Positions 16,913 through 25,153 of a stretch of 64,000 nt of DNA are shown here, piece by piece (within the stretch, counting starts at the first letter, position 1; each line of letters starts with the position of its first letter). The DNA comes from Alkalimonas delamerensis (GTDB taxonomy: Bacteria; Pseudomonadota; Gammaproteobacteria; Enterobacterales; Alteromonadaceae): positions 186,001-250,000 of the forward strand of contig NZ_JAUZVY010000005.1 of the NCBI RefSeq assembly GCF_030717955.1, in the 5' to 3' direction. The position numbers and the translations under genes were made by a program. The notes under the pieces were generated by a model that was not told the DNA's origin, ran no database searches, and saw only the letters and a program-made list of their open reading frames with translations.

Positions 16913-17917
16913 TCAATAGTACTTCAAATCATCGGCCTTGCCGCGAAAGGCGTAGTAGGCGACTGCGGTATAAGCCAGAATAAAGGGCAGCACGAAGATG
17001 GCGCCAAAGAAAATAATCTGCAGCGACTCTTTCGAGCTGGCGGCCTCGTACAACGTCATGTCGTTTGGCACCACAAAGGGGTAGAAACTCAGCACCAGGC
17101 CGGCAAAACAGCAAACAAAAATAATCAGTGTCAGCCAAAAGGGCAGCCAGGCGCCTTTGTCATCCGGCAGTGGCAAACGCTTTAACACCAGATAACCCAG
17201 CGCAAACATGCCAAAGCACAATAAAGGAATGGCGGCATAAAAATACGCCAGTGGTGGCTCGGTCCAGACCGCATAAACATTGGCGTTGACCAGCGGGTTG
17301 ATCATACTGACCGCCAAAATACCACCAAAAGTCAGCACACCGGATTTTTTGCAGCTGGCAATCGCATGGCGCTGCAGCTCGCCGCTGGTTTTGCCTATCA
17401 GCCAGGCATTGCCAATCATGGCGTAGGCGGCGGTGACGCAGAGGCCACTGAAGCTGGCAAAGAGCACACTGCTTAGCTGGTAGTTCAGCCCCATTACGTA
17501 AATGCCCAGCATAAAGCCCTGGCTAAAGGTCGCCAGCAAGGAGCCGGCTTTAAAGGTCCAGTCCCAGTTGCGTTTTTGCGCTGGCTTAACCTTGGCACGA
17601 AAGTCAAAGGCTACGCCGCGCAGGATAAGCCCAATCAGCAGCAGAGCGGCGGGTAAGTACATAGCGTGTAAAATGGCGCTGTGGGCAGCTGGAAAAGCCA
17701 CCAACAACAGACCCACCGCCATCACCAACCAGGTTTCATTGGCGTCCCAAAAGGGGCCGATGGAGGCAATGGCGGTATCGCGCCAGGCTTCGTTGTGCAT
17801 CGGCAGGGTAATGCCCACCCCCAGATCGTAGCCATCCAAGATCCCATACAGCAGCAGCGAAAGGGCGGTCAGAGCAGCAAACACCAGCGCCAGATTTTCT
17901 GCAGTTAACCAACTCAT
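16913..17917 (-). CDS. cydB: Cytochrome bd-type quinol oxidase subunit II (CioB/CydB)
   Basis: A 334-residue integral membrane subunit of the bd oxidase that reduces oxygen to water with quinol electrons. It is hydrophobic throughout with about eight to nine helices; the family start LLYGILDGYDLGVGI, the DANETWLV motif and FPAAHS are present. At 334 residues it matches the CioB size class. Its ATG overlaps the cydA stop by 4 bp (ATGA), so translation is coupled. It is the last gene of the gbsR-like/cydA/cydB operon; no cydX-like small ORF follows before the terminator-like hairpin. Confidence 0.95.
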   Translation of the reverse strand: MSWLTAENLALVFAALTALSLLLYGILDGYDLGVGITLPMHNEAWRDTAIASIGPFWDANETWLVMAVGLLLVAFPAAHSAILHAMYLPAALLLIGLILRGVAFDFRAKVKPAQKRNWDWTFKAGSLLATFSQGFMLGIYVMGLNYQLSSVLFASFSGLCVTAAYAMIGNAWLIGKTSGELQRHAIASCKKSGVLTFGGILAVSMINPLVNANVYAVWTEPPLAYFYAAIPLLCFGMFALGYLVLKRLPLPDDKGAWLPFWLTLIIFVCCFAGLVLSFYPFVVPNDMTLYEAASSKESLQIIFFGAIFVLPFILAYTAVAYYAFRGKADDLKYY

Positions 17918-19287
17918 GCGGAGGCTCCTTCTGCTGTCGCACTGGCTTTTCGCTCAGGCAGGCCAGGCTGGGTGAGATCGTACTCTTCGACATCGACGGC
18001 CCGCTTGGCCAAGACAAAGAGGGTTTTGATGTAGGCAAACAGCAGCACGGCGTACAGCAGCAAATACAAGGTCAAAGTAATGGCCACCTGCTCACTGGCG
18101 ATGGTGGTCACCGCATCGCGGGTTTTTAGCACACCATAGACCAGATAAGGCTGACGGCCGATTTCAGTAACGTACCAGCCGGCCAAAGTCGCCACCCAGC
18201 CAGAGAAGGTCATACCAACCAACAACTTGAGTTGCAGCGGTGTCAGGCTGCCATGGCGGTACAAGCGGGCGCTGCACCACCAGGCGATGGCCAGCATCAG
18301 CAAGCCGATGCCGACCATCAGCCGGAAGCTGTAAAACACAGGAGCTACCGGCGGGTGCTCGCCTTTAAAGTCATTCAGGCCTTGCAACTCGCCATCCAGC
18401 TGATGGGTTAAAATCAGACTGGCCAACTTGGGAATTTCCAGTGCAAAGCGGTTTTGCCGGTTTTCTTCATCCGGCAGCGCAAACAGCACCAGTGGCGCGC
18501 CTTGTTGGGTTTCCCACAAACCTTCCATCGCGGCCACTTTTTGCGGTTGGTGCTCCAGGGTGTTCAAACCATGCAGATCGCCAACAAAAATCTGCAGCGG
18601 GACCAGCAAGGCGGCACTGAACAGAGCGGTTTTTAATGTCAGTTGCGGTGCTTTTTTGTTATCACCGCGAAGCAGACGATAAGCCGACAGGCCCGCCACT
18701 AAAAAACAGACCGTCAGAGCCGAAGCCAAAAGCATATGAGTGAGGCGGTAGGGAAAAGATGGACTGAAAATAATCGCCAGCCAGTCGGTGGCATGCGCCA
18801 CGCCATCACGCATTTCAAAGCCGACCGGCGTTTGCATCCAGGAGTTCAGCGCCAGGATCCAAAAGGCCGACAAGGTGGTTGCCAGCGCTACTAAAAAGGT
18901 GGCGCCGGTATGGGCCCAGCCTGGCACCCGGTGAAAGCCAAACAGCATAATGCCAAGCAGGGTGGCCTCTAAAAAGAAGGCGGTCAGGATCTCATAGGCC
19001 AGCAAAGGCCCGGCAATATTGCCGACGGTTTCCATAAAGCCGGGCCAGTTGGTGCCAAACTGAAACGACATGGTAATGCCGCTGACCACGCCAAGAGCAA
19101 AACTCAGGGCAAAGACTTTCACCCAAAAGCGGTAGGCGCGCATCCAGACCGGATGTTTGGAGATATCAAAGCGGACTTTGAAATAAAACAGCAACCAGCC
19201 AAGGGCAATGGTGATGGTGGGAAACAGGATATGGAAGCTGATATTGGCGGCAAACTGGATCCGCGACAGGATAAGAGTGTCCAACAT
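17914..19287 (-). CDS. cydA: Cytochrome bd-type quinol oxidase subunit I, short Q-loop (CioA/CydA)
   Basis: A 457-residue haem-bearing subunit of bd oxidase in the inner membrane. His19 (SRIQFAANISFHILFP) is the conserved haem ligand; GITMSFQFGTNWPGF and the GWYVTEIGRQP segment match subunit I. The protein is clearly shorter than the 522-residue E. coli CydA because the Q-loop is short, which places it with the cyanide-insensitive (Cio) group. ATG 19287 has GAGGT at 5 nt spacing; a TTG-type longer start is rejected. It follows the GbsR-type regulator by 10 bp and overlaps cydB. Regulation probably runs through the promoter upstream of the regulator gene. Confidence 0.95.
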   Translation of the reverse strand: MLDTLILSRIQFAANISFHILFPTITIALGWLLFYFKVRFDISKHPVWMRAYRFWVKVFALSFALGVVSGITMSFQFGTNWPGFMETVGNIAGPLLAYEILTAFFLEATLLGIMLFGFHRVPGWAHTGATFLVALATTLSAFWILALNSWMQTPVGFEMRDGVAHATDWLAIIFSPSFPYRLTHMLLASALTVCFLVAGLSAYRLLRGDNKKAPQLTLKTALFSAALLVPLQIFVGDLHGLNTLEHQPQKVAAMEGLWETQQGAPLVLFALPDEENRQNRFALEIPKLASLILTHQLDGELQGLNDFKGEHPPVAPVFYSFRLMVGIGLLMLAIAWWCSARLYRHGSLTPLQLKLLVGMTFSGWVATLAGWYVTEIGRQPYLVYGVLKTRDAVTTIASEQVAITLTLYLLLYAVLLFAYIKTLFVLAKRAVDVEEYDLTQPGLPERKASATAEGASA

Positions 19288-19297
19288 AATGACCTCG

Positions 19298-19849
19298 CTA
19301 ATCGGCTTTTTTTGCAATCAGTTTGTCTTTAAATTCCAGCACCTTGCCCACACCAGAGCCGAGTTTCATCAGGGTGTTGAGCTTTTCCGGTGACAAGGAT
19401 TGCAGGCTTTGCGCCCAATCGGTGATATTTTCCAGCAAGTCGTGAATTTCGGCGATACGCTCCTGAGCATAGGCTTCTTCGGCATTGCCGGCTTCATCCA
19501 GCAGAATATCGCGCAGCAACGACAGGGTTGGGTCGATTTCGCGCTTTCGCCGCTCTTCAAACACCCGGTTGGCCATATCCCAGATGCTGCCGCGGCTTTG
19601 GTAGTAATCTTTGCGATCGCCGGGGCGGTGGGTGGTGTGCACCAGCTGCCAGCTGTGCAGCTCTTTTAAACCCATGCTGACATTGCCACGGGAAATCCCC
19701 AGCATTTCACCAATGTCATTGGCGCTCAGTGGTTGTTCGCTGATCACCAGCAGCGCATAGATCTGGCCAACGGTGCGGTTAAAACCCCAGCGACTGCCCA
19801 TTTCCCCAAAATGACAGACAAAGGACTCGATCATCGGTGTCATCCGCAT
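19298..19849 (-). CDS. GbsR/MarR-type transcriptional regulator
   Basis: A 183-residue winged-helix regulator of the GbsR family. The DNA-binding part (about residues 20-90) includes GRTVGQ-like FNRTVGQIYALLVIS, SANDIGEMLGISRGNVSMGLKELHSW and the wing THRPGDRKDYY. The remainder is helical and likely mediates dimerisation. It is the first gene of the operon with cydA and cydB (10-bp gap), so it probably controls the oxidase and its own expression; a perfect 16-bp palindrome at its predicted transcription start is a natural operator candidate. The ligand or signal is unknown. AGAGGT precedes the ATG. Confidence 0.88.
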   Translation of the reverse strand: MRMTPMIESFVCHFGEMGSRWGFNRTVGQIYALLVISEQPLSANDIGEMLGISRGNVSMGLKELHSWQLVHTTHRPGDRKDYYQSRGSIWDMANRVFEERRKREIDPTLSLLRDILLDEAGNAEEAYAQERIAEIHDLLENITDWAQSLQSLSPEKLNTLMKLGSGVGKVLEFKDKLIAKKAD

Positions 19850-19868
19850 AGCTACCTCTTTTTGAATA

Positions 19869-19884
19869 TTCAGAAATTTCTGAA
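19869..19884 (-). promoter_or_regulatory. Perfect 16-bp palindrome at predicted operon start site
   Basis: TTCAGAAATTTCTGAA is perfectly self-complementary and begins 20 bp upstream of the GbsR-type start codon. It overlaps the transcription start expected from the -10 hexamer next to it. Autoregulation by the encoded regulator is an inference from position. Confidence 0.6.
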
Positions 19885-19887
19885 AGT

Positions 19888-19915
19888 ATTATAAGTGAGA
19901 TTTGATCCAGATCAA
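19888..19915 (-). promoter_or_regulatory. Promoter with FNR/ANR-type site over the -35 region
   Basis: On the minus strand a consensus TATAAT (19893-19888) lies 16 bp from a TTGATC -35 element (19915-19910). The -35 element is part of TTGATCCAGATCAA (19902-19915), an exact match to the FNR/ANR consensus TTGAT-N4-ATCAA. The site is centred about 27 bp upstream of the expected start rather than at -41.5, so repression under low oxygen is more likely than activation. Confidence 0.7.
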
Positions 19916-19968
19916 TCAAAATCGCTGCGATAGGGGGACTTTATGCTGGCTGAAGTCGATGGACGCTG

Positions 19969-20706
19969 TTATCGGCGGCCAGGTTCGCTGCTGCTGGTGG
20001 CCACTTGTCGGGCTGGATCCAAGTGGGGTTTGGTCTTCAGGTAAGCGGCGCGAAAGGCCCGGAAATACTGCTGCAAAGCGGTGCTAGCTTCCGGCAAAGC
20101 TGCCAGGTGCAGTACTTCGATGGCCACTTCAGCAGTACACAGCTGGTGCAGGTGAGCGGCTTCGCGCAGCCGGTAATCCGAGGCCTGCTCTGGCGCGATG
20201 CCAAGCACTGGCAAGGATTGCAAGTAAGGGCTTTTCAACATTTTTTTGGCTTCGCGCCAGGTGCCATCCAGCAGCACAAACAGCGGGGTCTTGCCATCCG
20301 TGTGGTTGGCAAGCTGGGCCGAAGTATAAATGCAGCGGGCTGGCTCAACGTATTCATGCGGGAAAATAAGCACCGGGGCATAAGCCGGGTTGGCCAGCAG
20401 CGCCAGCAAATCAGGGTCTGCTTCGGTGCGCTGCCATAAAAAAGCATGGTTATCGGCCATCACATCGGCAATTAAGCGGCCGGTATTGCTGGGTTTGTAG
20501 GCTTCGCCCTTGTACATCAGCAGGCAAAACGCAGCCCCCTGTTGTGGCTCGGGTTTGGCCGCGCAGATGCAGTGGGCCTCGGCCAGCAAACAGGCCGGGC
20601 AGCGCTTGAGTTTGGCGCCTCGGGCCAAAAACACCCGTTTGGATGCCAGCAACTCGCGCTCGCGCAAAGCTAGGACGGCATTATGTGGTTTGGCAGCAGA
20701 GGTCAA
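19969..20706 (-). CDS. DTW-domain tRNA-uridine aminocarboxypropyltransferase-type protein
   Basis: About 245 residues with the DTW-domain signature: a cysteine cluster (CPACLLAEAHCIC), the KPSNTGRLIADVM segment, DGTWREAKKM and YRLREA. The family (E. coli YfiP/TapT) transfers an aminocarboxypropyl group from SAM to a tRNA uridine. No ATG is available near the expected N-terminus. I chose the TTG at 20706, which has CTGGAG upstream and gives an N-terminus aligning with the family (NAVLALRERELL, then FLARG). A TTG at 20748 would add 14 residues but lies in a repeat-like stretch. It is downstream of aceK on the same strand. Confidence 0.85.
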   Translation of the reverse strand: MTSAAKPHNAVLALRERELLASKRVFLARGAKLKRCPACLLAEAHCICAAKPEPQQGAAFCLLMYKGEAYKPSNTGRLIADVMADNHAFLWQRTEADPDLLALLANPAYAPVLIFPHEYVEPARCIYTSAQLANHTDGKTPLFVLLDGTWREAKKMLKSPYLQSLPVLGIAPEQASDYRLREAAHLHQLCTAEVAIEVLHLAALPEASTALQQYFRAFRAAYLKTKPHLDPARQVATSSSEPGRR

Positions 20707-20736
20707 AGGGCCAGACTCCAGGGCAAAGAGGCGGCA

Positions 20737-20858
20737 GTATATACCCAAGTGACCTCAAGATGCGAGTTTCAGCGCCTTTGGGCGCTTTCAATGCAAGGCA
20801 CTCTGGCGACGCAATGTCGGCCACCTTGCTAGCCAGAGTAACGATTTGCCTGGCAAGC
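20737..20858. repeat. Candidate dispersed repeat between aceK and the DTW gene
   Basis: The stretch starts with GTATATACCCAAGTGACCTC followed by AAGATGC, a string that resembles widespread gammaproteobacterial intergenic repeats. It holds two inverted repeats: AGCGCC (20771-20776) with GGCGCT (20781-20786), and CTCTGGC (20801-20807) with GCCAGAG (20832-20838). Only one copy is visible in this window, so the repeat status rests on recollection of similar elements. Confidence 0.35.
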
Positions 20859-22607
20859 TCAGGCTGATTTCTCGTGAAAACGGGCACTAAAGCGCATGCC
20901 ATCCGGATAGGGAAACACATCGTCGAACTGACCGGCGCGGATGCGTTGCTGCATCTGTTGCCAGTAAGCCGGGTCCATCAGCTCGGGGTGGGACTTGAGC
21001 AGTAAATCCCGTAGTTCGGGCTGCGCTGTAACATAGGTGCTGATTTGCTCCGGAAAGACATCGCCCGGTGCGACGGAGACATCGCTGTAAAGCGCGTCAT
21101 CGATGCTTTTGGCTTTGGGCAGGGCGCGAAAGTTCACATCCAGTAGGTACTGCACTTCATCGTAATCGTAAAAAATCACCCGCTTGTGGCGGGTTACGCC
21201 AAAGTTTTTCAGCAGCATGTCGCCGGGAAAAATATTGGCAGCAATGATGTCTTTTAACGCCTGGCCGTAATCTTTCATGATGCGGGCTTTTTCATCGCTG
21301 CCCACCTGCTCCAGGTACAAATTAAGCGGGATCATCCGTCGTTCGATGTACAGGTGCTTGATCACCACCAGCTCGTCTTCAATACGCAGCGAGCCGCCAA
21401 TGCTTTGCTTAAGCTCTTCCAGCAGTTCGGGCGCAAAGCGGTCGATGGGCAGCGCCACATCCGAGTATTCCATGGTATCGGCCATGCGGCCGACCCGATC
21501 GTGCTTTTTCACCTGCAGGTAGCGGGCTTTGACAGTGGCGCGGCTGATGGGCTTGCTTTCCGGAAACTCATCGCGGATCACTTTAAACACATAAGGAAAC
21601 GACGGCAGGGTGAATACCATCATCACCAAACCGCGGATCCCGGGCGCTGCGACAAAGTGATCGCTGGAGCGGGTTAAATGCTGCAGCAGCTCGCGGTAAA
21701 ACTCGGTTTTGGCTTGCTTGTGCAAACCGATGCTGGCATAAAGCTCGGCCAGGGTTTTGTGCGGCATCAGTTCACGCAGAAACTGGATCAAGGCCGAAGG
21801 CACCGGGCTTTGCACCATAAAATAAGCGCGGGAAAAGCCAAACACCACCGAAAGTTGCTCGGGCTCGGTGATCAGGGTATCCAGGTAAAGCCCTTCGCTG
21901 GGGGCGGTGGAGCAGGCCTGCTGATGCAACACCGGGATCACAAAGGGCTGCTGGCCCTCTGGCGTCACCACCCGGCCAATGATGTAAGCAGCCTTGTTGC
22001 GGTAAAAAGCGCTTTTTAAAATATCAAAGCGGATCAGGTGCAGCGGGTACTTGCCGTGGCTGGACTGGTCCAAAAAGCTGCGCACCAGATAACGGATATC
22101 GCGCTCCAAATCAATAAAGTCGGGACCAAAGCGAAAGTCAGCAATGATCTGGCGCAGTGTTTGTTTCAGGCTGTTTTGAATGGGAAAGTAGCTGTCGTAC
22201 ACCGAAGCAACCGGAGCCGGCAGTTGCTGGCGATTGAGCGTGGTTTGGACAAAAATATTCTGATTGTGAAAGTACTTGCGCTCAAAAAGCCTACAAAACA
22301 GCGAGTTGTAAAAGGTTTCGGCCAGCTCCGCCTGCGGGTGCATCTGCAAAAAGTCACTGTACTGCTGTTTGACGTCCTGCCAGAAACCAGCGGAGCCACC
22401 CGGATCCGGCAGCTGTTGTTTTAGTTGCTGCAGGGTTTCATTAACCCGTTGATCATAAAACGAAATGCGCTCTGAGCTGAGCTGCAAAAAGCCCGGCCAA
22501 TCGGCCTGGTTAAAATAGCGGCTGGCGGCGGCTGTACTGTCTTCAAACAGCGCAAAATGGCGTTTAAAGCCTTTTAAAATCAACTCGGCAATGTGTTTTG
22601 GCTGCAT
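20859..22607 (-). CDS. aceK: Isocitrate dehydrogenase kinase/phosphatase
   Basis: A 582-residue bifunctional enzyme that phosphorylates and dephosphorylates isocitrate dehydrogenase, setting flux between the TCA cycle and the glyoxylate shunt. Family landmarks are the N-terminal regulatory part (residues 1-300: ILKGFKRHFALFED, RISFYDQRVNET) and the kinase-like part with an ATP-binding loop APGIRGLVMMVFTLPSF, FKVIRDEFPESK and the catalytic-loop region NLYLEQ...LKNFGVTRHKRVIFYDYDEV. The ATG at 22607 has no strong Shine-Dalgarno. Neither aceA nor aceB is adjacent, which departs from the aceBAK operon. gabD is divergent, 158 bp away. Confidence 0.97.
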   Translation of the reverse strand: MQPKHIAELILKGFKRHFALFEDSTAAASRYFNQADWPGFLQLSSERISFYDQRVNETLQQLKQQLPDPGGSAGFWQDVKQQYSDFLQMHPQAELAETFYNSLFCRLFERKYFHNQNIFVQTTLNRQQLPAPVASVYDSYFPIQNSLKQTLRQIIADFRFGPDFIDLERDIRYLVRSFLDQSSHGKYPLHLIRFDILKSAFYRNKAAYIIGRVVTPEGQQPFVIPVLHQQACSTAPSEGLYLDTLITEPEQLSVVFGFSRAYFMVQSPVPSALIQFLRELMPHKTLAELYASIGLHKQAKTEFYRELLQHLTRSSDHFVAAPGIRGLVMMVFTLPSFPYVFKVIRDEFPESKPISRATVKARYLQVKKHDRVGRMADTMEYSDVALPIDRFAPELLEELKQSIGGSLRIEDELVVIKHLYIERRMIPLNLYLEQVGSDEKARIMKDYGQALKDIIAANIFPGDMLLKNFGVTRHKRVIFYDYDEVQYLLDVNFRALPKAKSIDDALYSDVSVAPGDVFPEQISTYVTAQPELRDLLLKSHPELMDPAYWQQMQQRIRAGQFDDVFPYPDGMRFSARFHEKSA

Positions 22608-22658
22608 CTTGCTATGATAGTTGGCATCAAAAGGTCATCTTCGCATGAAACTGTCGAA

Positions 22659-22726
22659 ATGCAAGCCTCCCCCGAATAGGGGAGCGCATGGATCCCGGGT
22701 CACATACCCGGAGGTGGCAACGAACC
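22659..22726 (+). ncRNA. Structured 5' leader candidate of gabD
   Basis: Two strong stem-loops lie in the leader of the aldehyde dehydrogenase gene. The first has an outer ATGC/GCAT and an inner CTCCCC/GGGGAG stem (22667-22672 with 22679-22684; loop CGAATA). The second is CCGGGT/ACCCGG (22695-22700 with 22706-22711; loop CACAT). A GGTGGCAACGAACC stretch follows, and the ribosome binding site is 27 bp further on. It does not match a riboswitch class I can recall. A cis-regulatory RNA is an inference from structure and place. Confidence 0.4.
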
Positions 22727-22765
22727 GAGACCTTCTTTAAGCTGACAATCACGAGGAGTCGATTG

Positions 22766-24214
22766 ATGAATGCATCTGTGCCGTTGTTAAAAACCGAAAA
22801 TTTCTGGCAGGGTCAGTGGCAGGGTGCACCGACGCGTTTTGCCGTGACCAACCCGGCCACGGGTGAACAACTGGCCGAGGTGGCGGATGCGACACCAGAG
22901 CAAGCCGGGTTGGCGGTGCAGGCAGCACTCGATGCTTTTGCCAGCTGGTCGGCGACAGCTGCCGATGAGCGAGCGGCTTTGCTGCAGCGCTGGCAGCAGT
23001 TGTTGTTGGCGCATCAGGGTGAGCTGGCGCTGCTTTTGACGCTGGAGCAAGGCAAGCCCTTGGCGGAAGCCAAAGGCGAGATTGCTTATGGCGCCTCCTA
23101 CCTGCAATGGTTTGCTGAAGAAGCCCGGCGGGTGTATGGCGATACCATACCTGCTGCTTCAACCGATAAGCGCATTCTGGTGCTGAAACAGCCGGTCGGA
23201 GTCGTGACGGCCATTACCCCCTGGAATTTTCCCAATGCGATGATTGTGCGTAAAGCCGCGGCAGCTTTGGCTACAGGTTGTACCTTTGTGGTCAAACCGG
23301 CGCAGCAAACACCGCTCTCGGCGCTGGCGCTGGCAGAGCTGGCGCTGCAGGCGGGGATCCCGGCCGGGGTTTTTAATGTGCTGGCCAGCAGCGATGCCAA
23401 AGGCATTGGTGAGGTGTTCACTCAGGATCCGCGGGTAGCGAAATTTAGCTTTACCGGCTCGACGGCGGTTGGAAAAACCTTGCTGGCACAGTGTGCACAA
23501 GGCGTGAAACGGGTGTCGATGGAGCTCGGCGGCAATGCGCCTTTTATCGTGTTTGACGATGCCGATCTGGATGCCGCCGTGCAAGGGCTTCTGGCATCGA
23601 AATTTCGCAATGCCGGCCAAACCTGCGTCTGCACCAATCGGGTCTATGTGCAGGCCTCGGTTGCCGAGGCTTTTAGTAAGAAGGTGCAGCAAGCGGTCGC
23701 CCGTTTGCGACTTGGCAATGGCTGTGATCACGGCGTGGATCTTGGTCCTTTAATTGATGAAGCGGCCTGTCGCAAAGTCGAAGCGCTGGTGCAGGACGCA
23801 CTAGCTTCCGGGGCCAATTTGATCTGTGGCGGCCAGCGGCAAAGCCCGGACAGTCTGTTTTATCAGCCAACGGTGCTGAGCAAGGTGGATGACCGCATGG
23901 CGGTGGCCAAGCAAGAAATTTTTGGCCCGGTTCTGGCGCTGCAATCATTTGATACCGAAGCCGAAGTGCTGGGCAAAGCCAATGCCACCGACTATGGCCT
24001 TGCAGCCTATTTTTACAGCCGGGATATTGGCCGTATTTTCCGGGTCGCCGAAGGGCTGCAGTTTGGCATGGTGGGGGTGAATGAAGGCATTATTTCCAAT
24101 GCAGCGGCCCCCTTTGGTGGGGTTAAGCAATCCGGCTACGGTCGGGAAGGGTCGAAATACGGTCTGGATGATTATCTGGATATCAAATACCTCTGTTTAG
24201 GGGGCTTGGGCTAA
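22766..24214 (+). CDS. gabD: NAD(P)-dependent succinate-semialdehyde dehydrogenase
   Basis: A 482-residue aldehyde dehydrogenase, the same length as E. coli GabD. Key parts: the cofactor segment ITPWNFPNAMIVRK with the conserved Asn, the SFTGSTAVGK loop, the general base in MELGGNAPFIVFDDAD and the nucleophilic cysteine in NAGQTCVC. GabD oxidises succinic semialdehyde to succinate in GABA breakdown. ATG 22766 has GAGGAG at 7 nt spacing; the longer frame from 22688 runs through the structured leader and is rejected. No gabT or GABA permease is adjacent, so the physiological aldehyde could also be glutarate semialdehyde or similar. It is transcribed divergently from aceK. Confidence 0.9.
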   Translation: MNASVPLLKTENFWQGQWQGAPTRFAVTNPATGEQLAEVADATPEQAGLAVQAALDAFASWSATAADERAALLQRWQQLLLAHQGELALLLTLEQGKPLAEAKGEIAYGASYLQWFAEEARRVYGDTIPAASTDKRILVLKQPVGVVTAITPWNFPNAMIVRKAAAALATGCTFVVKPAQQTPLSALALAELALQAGIPAGVFNVLASSDAKGIGEVFTQDPRVAKFSFTGSTAVGKTLLAQCAQGVKRVSMELGGNAPFIVFDDADLDAAVQGLLASKFRNAGQTCVCTNRVYVQASVAEAFSKKVQQAVARLRLGNGCDHGVDLGPLIDEAACRKVEALVQDALASGANLICGGQRQSPDSLFYQPTVLSKVDDRMAVAKQEIFGPVLALQSFDTEAEVLGKANATDYGLAAYFYSRDIGRIFRVAEGLQFGMVGVNEGIISNAAAPFGGVKQSGYGREGSKYGLDDYLDIKYLCLGGLG

Positions 24215-24397
24215 GCCGCCTGGCATTTCCGGGAGCAGCAATGAACAATGCAGCGTGGCAGTCACGTAAACCAGCAGTAGTGGCCAGAGCAAATTGTAAA
24301 CGGTTTATGTTGAGTGGGCCCGCAATGTCAATACTGATTTTTACTCAGCATGGTGCAGAAATGGTGTAGACTTGATGCATCAGGCAGGAGGTTTTTT

Positions 24398-24625
24398 ATG
24401 CAAACTTCATTAAAGCAAATCGAAGAGCAAGCTCTGGGTTTGAACTCTGAAGATCGGGCGAAATTAGCAGAAGTGATGCTCGAGTCGTTGAGTCCCTCAC
24501 TGGCAGAAGTAGAGGCTGCTTGGGCGCAAGAGATTGCAGAGCGTGTTGCTGCCTATGACAAAGGCGAAATGCCTGTTTTTGCTGCTGAAGACGTGTTTGC
24601 TGAAGCAAAGCGTATTATCAGGTGA
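24398..24625 (+). CDS. Addiction-module antitoxin (TIGR02574-type)
   Basis: A 75-residue acidic protein of the putative addiction module component family, recognised by LGLNSEDRAKLAEVMLESL and the conserved W in EAAWAQEIAERV. Such antitoxins pair with RelE/ParE-type toxins. ATG 24398 has CAGGAGG at close range; an upstream frame from 24350 lacks one. The toxin gene starts within the stop codon, so the pair is translationally coupled and the antitoxin probably neutralises the toxin and represses the promoter. Confidence 0.88.
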   Translation: MQTSLKQIEEQALGLNSEDRAKLAEVMLESLSPSLAEVEAAWAQEIAERVAAYDKGEMPVFAAEDVFAEAKRIIR

Positions 24626-24915
24626 TGCAGGTAAAATTTGTTGCGCCGGCACGGCGTGAGTTCCTGCAACAAGTCCTCTATTACCATCAGCAAGAGCCAG
24701 GACTAGGCGCTGCATTTGCGCTGGAGATTGAAGCAGCCACAGCCAGAGCGCTTGCATTTCCGGAAGCAGGTTCTCCTGCTAGCACGAATACCAGACGAGT
24801 TTTCGTTAATAAATTCCCATTTTCAGTGGTGTATCGGCCAGACCATGAGGGCATTGTGGTTTTTGCTGTGGTAAACCACTCACGCAAACCAAATTACTGG
24901 GCTTCACGAGCATAA
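24625..24915 (+). CDS. RelE/ParE-superfamily toxin
   Basis: A 96-residue protein with the ParE/RelE toxin pattern: N-terminal VKFVAPARREFLQQVLYYHQQEPGLGAAFALEIE, then a beta-sheet core with RRVFVNKFPFSVVYR and VVFAVVNHSRKPNYW. That combination (ending HxxRxPxYW) is typical of ParE-like toxins partnered with TIGR02574 antitoxins. It starts at the ATG overlapping the antitoxin stop; a GTG one codon earlier is possible. The target (ribosome-bound mRNA or gyrase) cannot be decided from sequence. The following 238 bp are gene-free. Confidence 0.87.
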   Translation: MQVKFVAPARREFLQQVLYYHQQEPGLGAAFALEIEAATARALAFPEAGSPASTNTRRVFVNKFPFSVVYRPDHEGIVVFAVVNHSRKPNYWASRA

Positions 24916-25153
24916 AAAGTATTGGTCACTTTGTTCTAAAACGAGCTCTGAAACAGCCACTTTCTGGCTTTTAAGCCATCTTTCCACTACACTGCGCGTC
25001 TTTTCTGATACCAGTCTGTGAGGGCGCGGGCCAATGTAAGTGTTTTTCCTACGTACGATCCTATGAAATTGCTGGAAAAAATGCATGCTGTCACTGACAG
25101 TTGGTCATTTCTGGCGCTTGTTACTTTCAACCGAACGACGCGGGACGAACAAG
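24916..25153. other. Intergenic region before the SulP gene
   Basis: No supported gene. A short hairpin followed by Ts (AGCCA/TGGCT, 24955-24969) may end the toxin transcript. A 13-bp palindrome CTGTCACTGACAG (25088-25100) lies 54 bp upstream of the SulP start and could be an operator. Confidence 0.4.

Noticed and set aside
22659..22726. A tRNA or tRNA remnant at the gabD leader
   Set aside because: The hairpins do not form a cloverleaf and no T-loop or acceptor stem pattern fits.
24241..24369. A 42-codon frame with GGGAG upstream of the toxin-antitoxin pair
   Set aside because: Too short with no similarity or coding signal; kept out of the annotation, though a leader peptide cannot be excluded.
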